Assembly: GCA_035649635.1 (NCBI GenBank)
Contig: DASRJE010000154.1
Location: 1-64,000 of the forward strand
DNA length: 64,000 bases
Direction of reading: 5' to 3'
Source of the DNA: Gp6-AA40 sp035649635
GTDB lineage: Bacteria > Acidobacteriota > Vicinamibacteria > Vicinamibacterales > UBA2999
Shown: positions 24,652 through 33,783 of the stretch, in pieces
Layout of the letters: the number at the start of each line of letters is the position of its first letter
How positions within the stretch are numbered: the first letter of the stretch is position 1
Program-made: the position numbers and the translations under genes
The notes under the pieces: generated by a model
The model's database searches: none
Seen by the model: the letters and a program-made list of their open reading frames with translations, nothing else
What the model was told of the DNA's origin: nothing

Positions 24652-27588
24652 ATGCCAATTCTGGTCGCCGTGATCCTGTTGGTTTTGGCTCCGGTTGTCG
24701 CCTTTGCCCAAGCCTCTATCACCGGGGTCGTACGAGATGCTTCGGGCGCGGTCCTACCCGGCGTGACCGTCGAGGCAGCCAGTCCGGCCCTTATCGAAAA
24801 GATTCGAAGTGTGGTGACCGGCGTCGACGGCCAGTACCGCATTGTCGATCTGCGGCCCGGCATCTACACCGTGACGTTCACGGTGCCTGGCTTCAGCACG
24901 GTAAGGAGAGAGGCTCTCGAGCTGTCCGGTTCGTTAACGGTGACCGTTGACGCCGAAATGCGCGTCGGCGGCGTGGAAGAGACCATCACCGTCACCGGCA
25001 ACACGCCCCTGGTTGACGTTCAGAGTGTTCAGCGGCAGTGGGTGCTCGACAAGGAGATAATCGACACGCTGCCGACCGGCCGCACGACCATCAACGTCGC
25101 CGTCCTGATACCGGGAATGACGCTGTCGACTACATTCAGTGGAGAGGGACAGGACGTTGGGGGAAATACGGGCGAGGTGCAGCAAACGCTATCGATCCAC
25201 GGGAGTCGCGGCGGCGACATGCGGCGGATGGTCGATGGCCTGTCGATGCAGTCGCAGGGCACGTCGGTCAGCGCATTCGCCGCCAACAGCGGCATGATCC
25301 AGGAAGTGACCGTGGACACGGCCGCTGGCTCGGCGGAGCAGTCGGCTGGGGGCGTCCGCATGAATATCATTCCGCGCGAGGGCGGGAACACGTTCAGCGG
25401 CTCGCTCTTCCTCGCGGGTACGAGCGAGGACCTGCAAAGCAACAACATCGACGACGAGCTCCGCGCTCTGGGCCTGGTGTCGACGAGTTCCGTCAAAAGC
25501 AACTGGGAGGTGAACCCGGCATTTGGCGGACCGCTGCTCCGCGATCGTCTCTGGTTCTTTGCGTCCGGACGCTCCGCTGCCGTCAACAACTACATCGCCA
25601 ATTCCGTCGCAAACGCGAACGCGGGAGATCGAAACTCGTTTGCCTTCGCGCCGGACACAAGCTACAGGGGATCCCGCGACACGCTCTGGCAAAACGTCAA
25701 CGCGCGCGTCACATGGCAGATGGACGCCAAGAACAAGGTCAGCCTGTTTATCGACGCGCAAGATCGCTGCAGTTGCATCGACTCTCGCGCCCTGACGGCG
25801 CGCGAAGCGTCGGCGGACTTCAGGTTCCCGTGGAAGCGGCTGGTGACGGCGACCTACACGGCCCCGATCACGAGCAAGGTTCTCCTGGAAGCAGGGTATG
25901 CCCACAAGCCGGAGGACTGGGGCTACTTCACACCTGAAGGCCTGGAGTCGTTCGAGCAATTCGTGGGCATCAACAACCAGGCAACCGGCGTGTTCTATCG
26001 CGGCCCGCGCCCGTACTTCATGGCCTCGATGCGGTTCAAGGCGGAACTGATGGACGACAGCTGGCGCGCGGCGGTTTCATACGTGACGGGGGCGCATGCC
26101 TTCAAAGTCGGGTATCAGGACCACACGGGGCGTACTCTTGGCAACTTCAACATTCCCGTGGCCGCCAACCTGTCATACACCTTCAATGGCCTGACGCCGG
26201 TTTCGATCACCGAGCGCGCTCCCTATACGTCGGAGACACATGTGCATGACGGTGGTGTCTACGCTCAGGATCGATGGACGATCGACAGGCTGACGCTCAA
26301 TCTCGGTGTGCGATGGGACTTTTATTCGACCAGTTACCCCGCGCAGACGCTGGGGCCCACCGTCTATACGCCGAATCGGAACGTGACCTTCCCGGCCGGG
26401 GACCTGGCGAGCTTGAAGGACGTGACGCCCAAGCTGGGGGCGGCCTTCGATCTGTTCGGGAACGGAAAGACCGCACTGAAGGCCTCGCTTTCGAAGTACG
26501 TCGAGCAGCTCACCTACACCGGGACCTACGGCGATTCAGCCAATCCGATGCAGCGGACGGTGCAGTCGGTCACACGCCAGTGGAACGACCTCGATGCGGA
26601 CTTCACGCCTGACTGCGACCTCACCAACCCCTTGCTCAACGGCGAGTGCCTCCAGATCAGCAACCTTGCTTTTGGCAATCCTGTGCCCAGTACGACCTAC
26701 GCTCCCGAAGTCCTTCGCGGGTGGGGCCAGCGCGGGTACAACTGGGAGACGTCCGTCAGCGTGCAGCACGAACTGGTGCCCGCGGTTTACGTTGACGTCG
26801 GTTACTTCCGACGGTGGTATGGGAATTTCCTGGCGACGGACAACCGGGCGCTCTTGCCGGCCGATTTCACGTCGTTCAGCGTGGCGGCGCCAACCGATTC
26901 GCGGCTGCCGAATGGCGGTGGTTATCCGGTGCCCAACTTGTACAACATCACTCAGGCGGGTTTCACGCGACCGCCGGACAACTACTTGACGTTTGCGAAG
27001 GACTACGGAAATCAGATCGAAAATTGGCAAGGCATCGATGTTGGCGTGAATGCCCGCCTGCGCGGTGTCGTGACCCAGGGCGGCATCAGCACGGGCAGCC
27101 GGCTCACGGATAGCTGCGAGATCCGTGCGGCGCTGCCGGAGACGAACCCTCTGAACCCGTATTGTCGTGTGAAGGAACCGTACCTCACGCAGTTCAAACT
27201 TGCCGCGGCGTACACCATCCCGAAGATCGACATACAGTTTGCCGGCACGTTCCAAAGCGTCCCTGGCCCGGTGGTTCAGGCTGCAGTCGTGTATCCCGCC
27301 GCGGCGCTGGCACCAGCACTCGGCCGACCGTTCGTGGGTGGCGCTACCGCGGTCGTCAACGTAATTCCGACCGCAGATGAGTACGGCGATCGTCTGAATC
27401 AGCTCGATTTCCGGATTGGCAAGATCCTTAGGATCGGTGGCCTCCGGACGGCATTGAATGTCGATCTCTTCAATGCATTGAATGCGAACGCCGTGCTGAC
27501 GGAGAATCCCTCGTTCGCGCTGTTCCGGCAGCCGTTGAGCGTGCTGAATCCGCGGCTCGTCAAGTTCAGCGCCCAGCTCGATTTCTGA
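24652..27588 (+). CDS. TonB-dependent receptor, Oar-like (third full copy)
   Basis: A 978-residue receptor. ATG 24652 has AGGAGAGG just upstream and starts a clear signal (MPILVAVILLVLAPVVAFAQ); the frame is open further upstream, but that part is non-coding in character. The regulatory domain (ASITGVVRDASGAVLPGVTV), VEETITVTGNTPLVDVQSVQ, plug and barrel follow, ending VKFSAQLDF. The loop DLDADFTPDCDL followed by NGEC is present. No partner lipoprotein is adjacent. The divergent winged-helix-PD40 gene is its probable regulator, and the exported-protein run begins 24 bases downstream. Confidence 0.92.
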   Translation: MPILVAVILLVLAPVVAFAQASITGVVRDASGAVLPGVTVEAASPALIEKIRSVVTGVDGQYRIVDLRPGIYTVTFTVPGFSTVRREALELSGSLTVTVDAEMRVGGVEETITVTGNTPLVDVQSVQRQWVLDKEIIDTLPTGRTTINVAVLIPGMTLSTTFSGEGQDVGGNTGEVQQTLSIHGSRGGDMRRMVDGLSMQSQGTSVSAFAANSGMIQEVTVDTAAGSAEQSAGGVRMNIIPREGGNTFSGSLFLAGTSEDLQSNNIDDELRALGLVSTSSVKSNWEVNPAFGGPLLRDRLWFFASGRSAAVNNYIANSVANANAGDRNSFAFAPDTSYRGSRDTLWQNVNARVTWQMDAKNKVSLFIDAQDRCSCIDSRALTAREASADFRFPWKRLVTATYTAPITSKVLLEAGYAHKPEDWGYFTPEGLESFEQFVGINNQATGVFYRGPRPYFMASMRFKAELMDDSWRAAVSYVTGAHAFKVGYQDHTGRTLGNFNIPVAANLSYTFNGLTPVSITERAPYTSETHVHDGGVYAQDRWTIDRLTLNLGVRWDFYSTSYPAQTLGPTVYTPNRNVTFPAGDLASLKDVTPKLGAAFDLFGNGKTALKASLSKYVEQLTYTGTYGDSANPMQRTVQSVTRQWNDLDADFTPDCDLTNPLLNGECLQISNLAFGNPVPSTTYAPEVLRGWGQRGYNWETSVSVQHELVPAVYVDVGYFRRWYGNFLATDNRALLPADFTSFSVAAPTDSRLPNGGGYPVPNLYNITQAGFTRPPDNYLTFAKDYGNQIENWQGIDVGVNARLRGVVTQGGISTGSRLTDSCEIRAALPETNPLNPYCRVKEPYLTQFKLAAAYTIPKIDIQFAGTFQSVPGPVVQAAVVYPAAALAPALGRPFVGGATAVVNVIPTADEYGDRLNQLDFRIGKILRIGGLRTALNVDLFNALNANAVLTENPSFALFRQPLSVLNPRLVKFSAQLDF

Positions 27589-27611
27589 CACGCGAAGAGC
27601 ACGAAGGATCA

Positions 27612-28526
27612 ATGACCATCACCACCTCCGGATCTGTTAGATGGACAGTCGTCAAGGTCGCGGCGCTCGTTGCGGCATGGGTTGTCGCGGGCGCGGCGCC
27701 GGCCGGGGCGCAGGTCGATCTCGAAGGTGGATGGGCGGCGCGGCAGCATGAGGACGCTCCGGAGCGAGGCGGTGGACCGGAGGTCGGCGAGTATCAAGGC
27801 CTGCCGATCAACGACGCAGACCGGATGCGAGGCGACAGTTGGAGCGCGTCGCTCTGGACGGTTCCTGAACATCAGTGCATCCCTCATCCCGCCGACTACG
27901 CACCCAACTTCTCACCGGTGCGTATCTGGAAGGATCTCGATCCGGTCACGAAAGAAGTCACCGCCTACCACACCGAGATGGGGTGGATGAATCCTGTCCG
28001 GACGGTCTGGATGGATGGCCGTCCGCATCCTCCGGCTTACGCCCCGCACACCTGGCAGGGTTTCTCGACAGGCAAGTGGGAAGGCGACGTACTGACGGTG
28101 ACGACGACGCACCTGAAGCCAGGGTACGTGCGCCGCAACGGCCTTGCGCGAAGCGAGAAGGCGACGCTGCTCGAGCACTTCATTCGCAACGGCAACGTGC
28201 TGACATGGATCTCGATCGTCAGCGATCCGGTGTACCTGACCGAGCCGTACATCAAGAGCCGCAACTTTCTCTACGACCCGGGCTACCAGATGGCGCTTTA
28301 TCCGTGCTCGGTGGACATCGAAGTCGAGCGGCCGGCGGGTGAGATCCCGCACTATCTGCCGGGGAGCAATCCGTATCTCGACGAGTTCGCCATGAAATGG
28401 GCGCTTCCGCGCGAAGCGGTGCGCGGGGGGGCCGAGACGATGTACCCCGAGTACCTGGAGAAGCTCAAGGTGCTGACGCCGTTACGCAAGCCAGCGGCGC
28501 CGGCAGGCGGCGGGGTCAAGCGCTGA
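27612..28526 (+). CDS. Exported protein of the GxWxGxTLVxET family
   Basis: A 304-residue protein with a Sec signal (AALVAAWVVAGAAPAGAQ). The mature part starts VDLEGGWAARQ and has MDGRPHPPAYAPHTWQGFST, then GKWEGDVLTVTTTHLKPGYV with RRNGLARSEKATLLEHFIR. This is the family signature shared with the proteins at 315, 29608, 33784 and 34568. The role is unknown; the fold may be a lipocalin-like barrel, but that is a guess. It overlaps the next gene (TGATG) and is likely co-transcribed with it. Confidence 0.8.
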   Translation: MTITTSGSVRWTVVKVAALVAAWVVAGAAPAGAQVDLEGGWAARQHEDAPERGGGPEVGEYQGLPINDADRMRGDSWSASLWTVPEHQCIPHPADYAPNFSPVRIWKDLDPVTKEVTAYHTEMGWMNPVRTVWMDGRPHPPAYAPHTWQGFSTGKWEGDVLTVTTTHLKPGYVRRNGLARSEKATLLEHFIRNGNVLTWISIVSDPVYLTEPYIKSRNFLYDPGYQMALYPCSVDIEVERPAGEIPHYLPGSNPYLDEFAMKWALPREAVRGGAETMYPEYLEKLKVLTPLRKPAAPAGGGVKR

Positions 28527-29479
28527 TGCGCACGCTGGTTGCCGTCCTCCTGGCGACGATGACCACGGCGGTCGTGCTCGTCGCGCAATCATCGTCCTCA
28601 GAAGCGGTGCAGTCGTGGCCGATACGAGAGAACGTTTTCATGCTCGTAGGCCCGGGCGCGAACACCACTCTTCACATCGGCCGCGACGGCGTGCTCGTCG
28701 TCGATCCGCAGACCAGCGCGGCGGCCGGCCCCTTGCTCGCGGCGATTCGCCGCCTGTCGGACAAACCGGTGCGCTTCATCGTGAACACCACGATTGATTC
28801 CGATCACAACTCGGGCAATGAAGCACTGGCCAGGTCGGGGAAGGTCCTCGAGGGTGGCAACACGCGACCGGCGACCGTGACGGGAACCGGTGGTGCTCCG
28901 ATTTTCGCGCACGAGAACCTGCTGAACCGGTTGAGCGAGTCTGGAGCCGCGCCAGCCAGCCTGCCGACCGACACCTACTTCGTGAGGCAGAAGGACATGT
29001 TCGTCAACGGTGAGGCGGTGCAACTGCTGCATGTTCCAGCCGCACACACTGATGGCGACACGATTGTTTTCTTCCGGCGCAGTGACGTGATCAGCGCGGG
29101 CGACGTATTCACGCCTGACCGGTACCCGATGATCGATCTCACACGCGGCGGCAGCATCGAGGGCCTGCTCGCCGGCATCAATTACATCCTCGAGCTCGCC
29201 GTGCCCGACTTCAACGAAGAGGGTGGAACGATGATCGTGCCCGGCCATGGTCGTCTCTGCGACGAGTCCGATGTCAGCGATTACCGCGACATGGTGACCG
29301 TCGTGCGCGATCGCGTGGCGGACCTGGTGAAGAAGAAGATGACGCTCGAGCAGGTGAAAGCGGCAAAACCGACGCGCGACTACGACGGGGTGTACGCCAG
29401 GACGGATTACACGGGCGACATGTTCGTCGAGGCGGTATATCGGAGTCTGACGTCGCATACGAGCGGGCGCGCGCGATGA
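28526..29479 (+). CDS. Exported metallo-beta-lactamase-fold protein with incomplete metal motif
   Basis: A 317-residue protein; ATG 28526 overlaps the previous stop and gives the signal MRTLVAVLLATMTTAVVLVA. The MBL fold is clear (NVFMLVGPGANTTLHIGRDG, GVLVVDPQTSA, VPAAHTDGDTIVFFRRSDVI, SAGDVF, IVPGHGRLCDE). The usual HxHxDH is replaced by TTIDSDH (in NTTIDSDHNSGNE), so two of the zinc histidines are missing while the Asp-His pair and the later His and Asp ligands remain. It may bind a single metal or have lost hydrolase activity. It lies between two paralogues of the exported GxWxG family. Confidence 0.82.
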   Translation: MRTLVAVLLATMTTAVVLVAQSSSSEAVQSWPIRENVFMLVGPGANTTLHIGRDGVLVVDPQTSAAAGPLLAAIRRLSDKPVRFIVNTTIDSDHNSGNEALARSGKVLEGGNTRPATVTGTGGAPIFAHENLLNRLSESGAAPASLPTDTYFVRQKDMFVNGEAVQLLHVPAAHTDGDTIVFFRRSDVISAGDVFTPDRYPMIDLTRGGSIEGLLAGINYILELAVPDFNEEGGTMIVPGHGRLCDESDVSDYRDMVTVVRDRVADLVKKKMTLEQVKAAKPTRDYDGVYARTDYTGDMFVEAVYRSLTSHTSGRAR

Positions 29480-29540
29480 CGGGCGTGAGCTTCCGTAGAG
29501 TACCCGCTTCAACGTGCGCGTATCCGCTCGGGCTGACCAG

Positions 29541-29585
29541 CCTCCGCCAAGGCTACGGTGGTCCGCTGAAGCTTCAGCGAAGGCG
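29541..29585. repeat. Palindromic repeat at the 5' end of a gene
   Basis: The element starts CCTCCGCCAAGGCTACGGTG and ends with CGAAGGCGG. It contains a perfect 16-base palindrome, CGCTGAAGCTTCAGCG, at 29564-29579. It sits between the stop of the MBL gene and the likely start of the next exported protein. If read through from ATG 29476 it would encode TSLRQGYGGPLKLQRRRK, which is not signal-peptide-like. Confidence 0.65.
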
Positions 29586-29607
29586 GAAGCCCGCGCTCGA
29601 CGCAGAA

Positions 29608-30489
29608 ATGAGAATCGCTTCCGCGATCGGGATCATGTTGCTCCTCGCCGCATCCGCCATCAGCGCGCAAGACCGCGGCGGGGGACAGGGCCCGCCTGGA
29701 GGACAAGGACGCGGTGGCCCACCGCCGACGCCGCGTGCCGCCGCAACCTTCGACCTCACGGGTACGTGGGTAGCGGTTGTGACGGAGGACTGGCGGTGGC
29801 GGATGGTCACCCCACCGAAGAACGATGTGGCCAGCGTGCCCGTCAACGCCGAAGCGCGAAAAGTCGCTGCGTCGTGGGACCTCGATCAGGACAACGCTTC
29901 AGGAAACCAGTGCCGCGCGTTCGGCGCCGGCGGCATCATGCGACAGCCTCTGCGCGTGCAGATCGCGTGGCAGGACGACCGCACGTTGAAGCTCGAGACG
30001 GACGCAGGACAACAGACACGCGTGTTCAGGTTCGCGCAGCCAGGCATCGCTGCAGCCGCCAGCGCGACCGCTGCCGGCGAGCGGACATGGCAGGGATCCT
30101 CGACGGCGGAGTGGGTCAAGCAGGCGCAAAGCAGGGGCCTCGGGTTCGGTGGACGCGGCGGGACAGGGGTGAGCGGCGGCACGCTCAAGGTCGTGACCGT
30201 GCAGATGAAGGCGGGCTATCTGCGGAAGAATGGTATCCCCTACAGCGAAGACGCGACCGTCACCGAGTACTTCAATCGACATTCGGGTCCGGGGGATCTG
30301 GAATGGTTCACCGTGACGACAGTCGTCGAGGATCCCAAGTACCTCACGCAGCCGTTCATCACCAGTTCGTCTTTCAGGCGGGAGGCGGACAACTCGAAGT
30401 GGCGGCCGTCGCCGTGTCAGACGGCCGCGCCGACGGCTCCGCCACTGCCACCACCTGGCGCTGATTCGCGCCCTGAGGCGGCGCGCTGA
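29608..30489 (+). CDS. Exported protein of the GxWxGxTLVxET family, Gly/Pro-rich linker
   Basis: A 293-residue protein from ATG 29608, which gives a good signal (MRIASAIGIMLLLAASAISA). A frame-compatible ATG at 29476 overlaps the previous stop but would put a repeat-derived segment before the signal. After a Gly/Gln/Pro-rich linker come FDLTGTWVAVVTEDWRW, GTLKVVTVQMKAGYLRKNGI and PYSEDATVTEYF, which resemble the paralogue at 27612. The C-terminus is proline-rich. No catalytic motif is seen. It is part of the co-directional exported-protein run. Confidence 0.75.
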   Translation: MRIASAIGIMLLLAASAISAQDRGGGQGPPGGQGRGGPPPTPRAAATFDLTGTWVAVVTEDWRWRMVTPPKNDVASVPVNAEARKVAASWDLDQDNASGNQCRAFGAGGIMRQPLRVQIAWQDDRTLKLETDAGQQTRVFRFAQPGIAAAASATAAGERTWQGSSTAEWVKQAQSRGLGFGGRGGTGVSGGTLKVVTVQMKAGYLRKNGIPYSEDATVTEYFNRHSGPGDLEWFTVTTVVEDPKYLTQPFITSSSFRREADNSKWRPSPCQTAAPTAPPLPPPGADSRPEAAR

Positions 30490-30519
30490 GCGCTTGTGCA
30501 CGATTGTTGGAGGGTTGAT

Positions 30520-32118
30520 ATGCGAGGCGTTCTAGGAGCTGCGCTTGCGATTGTGCTGGTGGGCGGCTTCGCGATGCAGGCGCAGCAGGGACCCGGCGCC
30601 CCGGCCGCCCGTGTGCCCGGTGCCTCGCCGAAGGACGCCGTCGACGCAGCGGCCATGGCGCTCGGAGGCGCCGAGCGAATACTCAAGTTGCGAAACATCA
30701 CCCTGATTGGCTACGCGCAGTACGCCTATCAGAACGGCGGTGGCAACATCACGGCTCTTCCCGGCGCGCCGCAGAAGTTCATTGCCGCCAACGACTATCG
30801 CCGTATCTACGACCTCGAGCACCGGCGGATGCGCCATCTCGAGCGGCGCAACGACCTCTTTCCCTTTGCCGCGTACGGCGGTCACGACTTCGCGTTGCAG
30901 AACCAGGTGCTCGACGGCGGCGTCGCCTACAACGTCAACGACAAGGGTCAGGCCACTCGCGGCGGTGACGTGCGCGATCGGCGCATGTGGATGCACACGA
31001 ACCCCGTCGTTGCCGTCCGGGCAGCGCTCGACGGATCCGCGATGGTCTCGAACCGGCGGCAGGAGGGCGACCTGACGCTGGTCGATCTGCGACTCAAGGA
31101 AGGCGACACGCTCACGATGGCGATTCGTCCGCCGTCGAATACGCCGGCGTGGATTCGCTGGTCCGGTCCGAACGCGAATCTCGGCGAGGTGGCGTACACG
31201 ACGCATTTCTACGGCTACGTGCCCTTCCAGGGCGTGCGGTTGCCGATGGGGTACACGACGAAGCTCGATTGGCGCGACGTCGACATGCTGAAACTCTACG
31301 TGGATGGCTACCTGGTCGACACCGCCATCGAGGACCTGGCCGCGCCAGCGACGCTCGCGGCGGGGCCCGCCGGACGCGGTGGCGGACCGGGTGGAGGCCC
31401 CGGTGGCGCGAATGTCGAGGTCACGCCGATTGCCCGCGGACTGTGGCGCATCACCGGCGGCACGATGGTGATCGAGTTCACCGACCACATGACGCTCTTC
31501 GAGGTCGGCGGCGGCGCCGAACGCGTGGCGGCGGTAATCAAGGCAGCGCGTCAGATCGCGCCGAGCAAGCCGGTAACCGAGGTGATCGTGTCGCACCATC
31601 ATTTCGATCACACCGCCGGTCTGCGGCAGGCGGTTGCCGAAGGGCTCACGGTGATCTCCAGGCGCGACAACGGCGTGATCTTCGGTGAGATGACCTCCCG
31701 GCCGACCCCAAATTTCCCGGACGCCCTCGGCCGAACCCCGAAGCCGCTCAAGTTCGTTCCCGTCGACGATCACCTGCAGCTCAAGGACGCGACGATGACT
31801 GTCGACATCTATCACGTCATCGCCAACAACCACATGGCCGATGCCGTGTTCGCTTACATCCCTGAGCACAAGGCCATGATCGAGGGCGACATCGCCACGG
31901 CGGCTGAGGATCTTCAGTGGTGGGGCGACAGTTGGCTGGACAATATCAACTACCGGAAGCTCGACGTGCAATTGAACGTGCCCGTCCACATGGACGTGAT
32001 GACGCGTGAACAAGTGATCAAGATGGTGACGCCCGGTATCCAGCGCGTGAAGGAGTTCTGCGCGCAGCACCTTGCGAAGGGCAACTACTTTCAGGGCTGT
32101 CCCGCGCAGGTCAAGTAG
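30520..32118 (+). CDS. Exported two-domain metallo-beta-lactamase-fold hydrolase (tandem copy 1)
   Basis: A 532-residue protein; ATG 30520 has TTGGAGGG upstream and a signal (GAALAIVLVGGFAMQAQ). The first 270 residues form a domain I do not recognise (RNITLIGYAQYAYQNGGGNI, DYRRIYDLEHRRMRHLERRN), followed by a Gly-rich linker. The MBL domain begins near 300 (LWRITGGTMVIEFTDHMTLF) and has an intact metal motif, SHHHFDHTAGLR, plus a later His (NNHMADAVFAY) and Asp (IEGDIATA). It ends with a cysteine-containing tail (GNYFQGCPAQVK). It is a tandem duplicate of the next gene. The substrate is unknown. Confidence 0.85.
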   Translation: MRGVLGAALAIVLVGGFAMQAQQGPGAPAARVPGASPKDAVDAAAMALGGAERILKLRNITLIGYAQYAYQNGGGNITALPGAPQKFIAANDYRRIYDLEHRRMRHLERRNDLFPFAAYGGHDFALQNQVLDGGVAYNVNDKGQATRGGDVRDRRMWMHTNPVVAVRAALDGSAMVSNRRQEGDLTLVDLRLKEGDTLTMAIRPPSNTPAWIRWSGPNANLGEVAYTTHFYGYVPFQGVRLPMGYTTKLDWRDVDMLKLYVDGYLVDTAIEDLAAPATLAAGPAGRGGGPGGGPGGANVEVTPIARGLWRITGGTMVIEFTDHMTLFEVGGGAERVAAVIKAARQIAPSKPVTEVIVSHHHFDHTAGLRQAVAEGLTVISRRDNGVIFGEMTSRPTPNFPDALGRTPKPLKFVPVDDHLQLKDATMTVDIYHVIANNHMADAVFAYIPEHKAMIEGDIATAAEDLQWWGDSWLDNINYRKLDVQLNVPVHMDVMTREQVIKMVTPGIQRVKEFCAQHLAKGNYFQGCPAQVK

Positions 32119-32143
32119 ATCCAACGCCGTAAGGACGTGGTAC

Positions 32144-33769
32144 ATGCCGAGGACCGTGCGGGTTTTTTCAATCGCAATTATTGTGGCGGCCGTCGTCGTG
32201 GGTCGGCCGGTCTCTGGTCAGGACGCCAACACCGCGCGGATGCTCGTCGAACGTGCCGCTGGCGCGCTCGGCGGCCTCGACCGGATACGAGCTGTCCGGA
32301 ACATCACCCTGGCCGGTTACGCGCAGTACGCCTATCAGTTCGGTGGAGGCCGCATCACCGGTGATCCCGCTGCGCCGGAGAAGTACATGGCGGCCAACGA
32401 GCTGCGGCGCGTCTACGACCTCGAACACAACGTCTTCCAGCTCGCCGAGCGCCGGAACATGTTGTTTCCCTTCCTTGCCCCGTTTGGCCACAGTTGGGCG
32501 CCGGTGAATCAGGTGCTCGACGGCGACGTGGCCTACGACGTCGCAGGTGAAAAGGCCGTGCGCGTCGCGCGCGAAAGTGACAATCCGTTGCAAGTCGATG
32601 GCGTCCACGTGCGCCGCATGCTGATGATGAGCAACCCAGTCGTGCTGGTGCGCACGATGCTTCAACCGGGGACGCGTTTGTCGGCACCTCGACGTCAGGA
32701 GGGCACCAGCATCGTCGACGTGACATTGACGGAAGGCGACAAGCTGAACGCGGCGTTCGCGTTGAACGGGCTGCCGGCCTGGATACGCTGGTCGGCGCGC
32801 CACACTAACGTCGGTCAGATGAACTTCACGACCAGCTTTAGCGGATGGTCCGACGCCACCGGAAACAGCGGCATTCTTCTGCCGCTCGCGTACGAGACGC
32901 GTCTGAGCTATCGCAACGTCGATTACGTGAAGTTATACGTGGACGCCTATCAACTCGACACGACGCTTCCAAATCTGTCAGCACCCGATGCGGTTCGTAC
33001 GTCGACCGAGCCACCGTCATACCCGGTTCCGATGATCACGTCTCAGCGCATCGGGAAGGGCGTCTGGCGCGTCGACCAGGGTGGAACCACCGTCATCGAG
33101 TTCCGTGATCACATCGTCCTGTTCGAGTTAGGGGTGAACGTCGCGACGGCCAAGGCCGTGATCGCGCATGCGCGCACGTTGGCGCCGGGCAAACCCGTGA
33201 CACAGCTGATTACCAGCCATAACCACTTCGACCACACGGCGGGGCTCCGGCAGGCGGTCGCCGAAGGACTGACGATCGTGCAGCGTCGCGGCAGTGAGCC
33301 ACAGTTCCGCGACATGGTGATGCACGCGGCTCCTGACTATCCCGATGATCTTGCACGCGCCACGAAGCCGCTCAAGTTCCAGGCAGTCGATGAACACGTG
33401 CGCATGTCTGACGACACGCAGACGCTCGACATTTACTGGGCGCGGAACAACGGTCATATGGCGGACGTCCTGGTCGGCTACGTCCCGTCTGAGCGGCTTC
33501 TCATGGAAGGCGATCTCGTGACCGCCGCGTTCGACTGGCAGCACTGGCCTGACGGGTTTCGCGATGTGGTCAGCAAGTACATGTTGAACGTGGAGCGCAT
33601 CTCGCCGGTCCATAGCGTGGGTCTGGCGCAGGGACAGGCCACGCTGACGCGCGCTCAGGCCGAAGACCTTCTGAAGGGTGGAACCGAGCGGGCGCGCGAG
33701 CACTGCAAGGCCGAAGTCGCGAAAGGGAACTTTCATCCAGGGTGTCCGGTGCAAAGCAAGTACTACTAG
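32144..33769 (+). CDS. Exported two-domain metallo-beta-lactamase-fold hydrolase (tandem copy 2)
   Basis: A 541-residue paralogue of the preceding gene, 25 bases downstream. ATG 32144 follows AAGGACGTGG and starts a signal (VFSIAIIVAAVVVGRPVSG). It shares the N-terminal domain (RNITLAGYAQYAYQFGGGRI, ELRRVYDLEHNVFQLAERRN), the metal motif (TSHNHFDHTAGLRQAVAEG) and the tail GNFHPGCPVQSKYY. The two differ throughout, so the duplication is not recent. A GTG 15 bases after its stop starts the next exported-protein gene. Confidence 0.85.
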   Translation: MPRTVRVFSIAIIVAAVVVGRPVSGQDANTARMLVERAAGALGGLDRIRAVRNITLAGYAQYAYQFGGGRITGDPAAPEKYMAANELRRVYDLEHNVFQLAERRNMLFPFLAPFGHSWAPVNQVLDGDVAYDVAGEKAVRVARESDNPLQVDGVHVRRMLMMSNPVVLVRTMLQPGTRLSAPRRQEGTSIVDVTLTEGDKLNAAFALNGLPAWIRWSARHTNVGQMNFTTSFSGWSDATGNSGILLPLAYETRLSYRNVDYVKLYVDAYQLDTTLPNLSAPDAVRTSTEPPSYPVPMITSQRIGKGVWRVDQGGTTVIEFRDHIVLFELGVNVATAKAVIAHARTLAPGKPVTQLITSHNHFDHTAGLRQAVAEGLTIVQRRGSEPQFRDMVMHAAPDYPDDLARATKPLKFQAVDEHVRMSDDTQTLDIYWARNNGHMADVLVGYVPSERLLMEGDLVTAAFDWQHWPDGFRDVVSKYMLNVERISPVHSVGLAQGQATLTRAQAEDLLKGGTERAREHCKAEVAKGNFHPGCPVQSKYY

Positions 33770-33783
33770 GAAGTGAAGGTGCC

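Noticed and set aside
30532..32145. Minus-strand open frame of 537 residues
   Set aside because: It lies opposite the well-supported MBL hydrolase gene, is rich in Arg/His/Val as expected from antisense of GC-rich DNA, and has no family motif.
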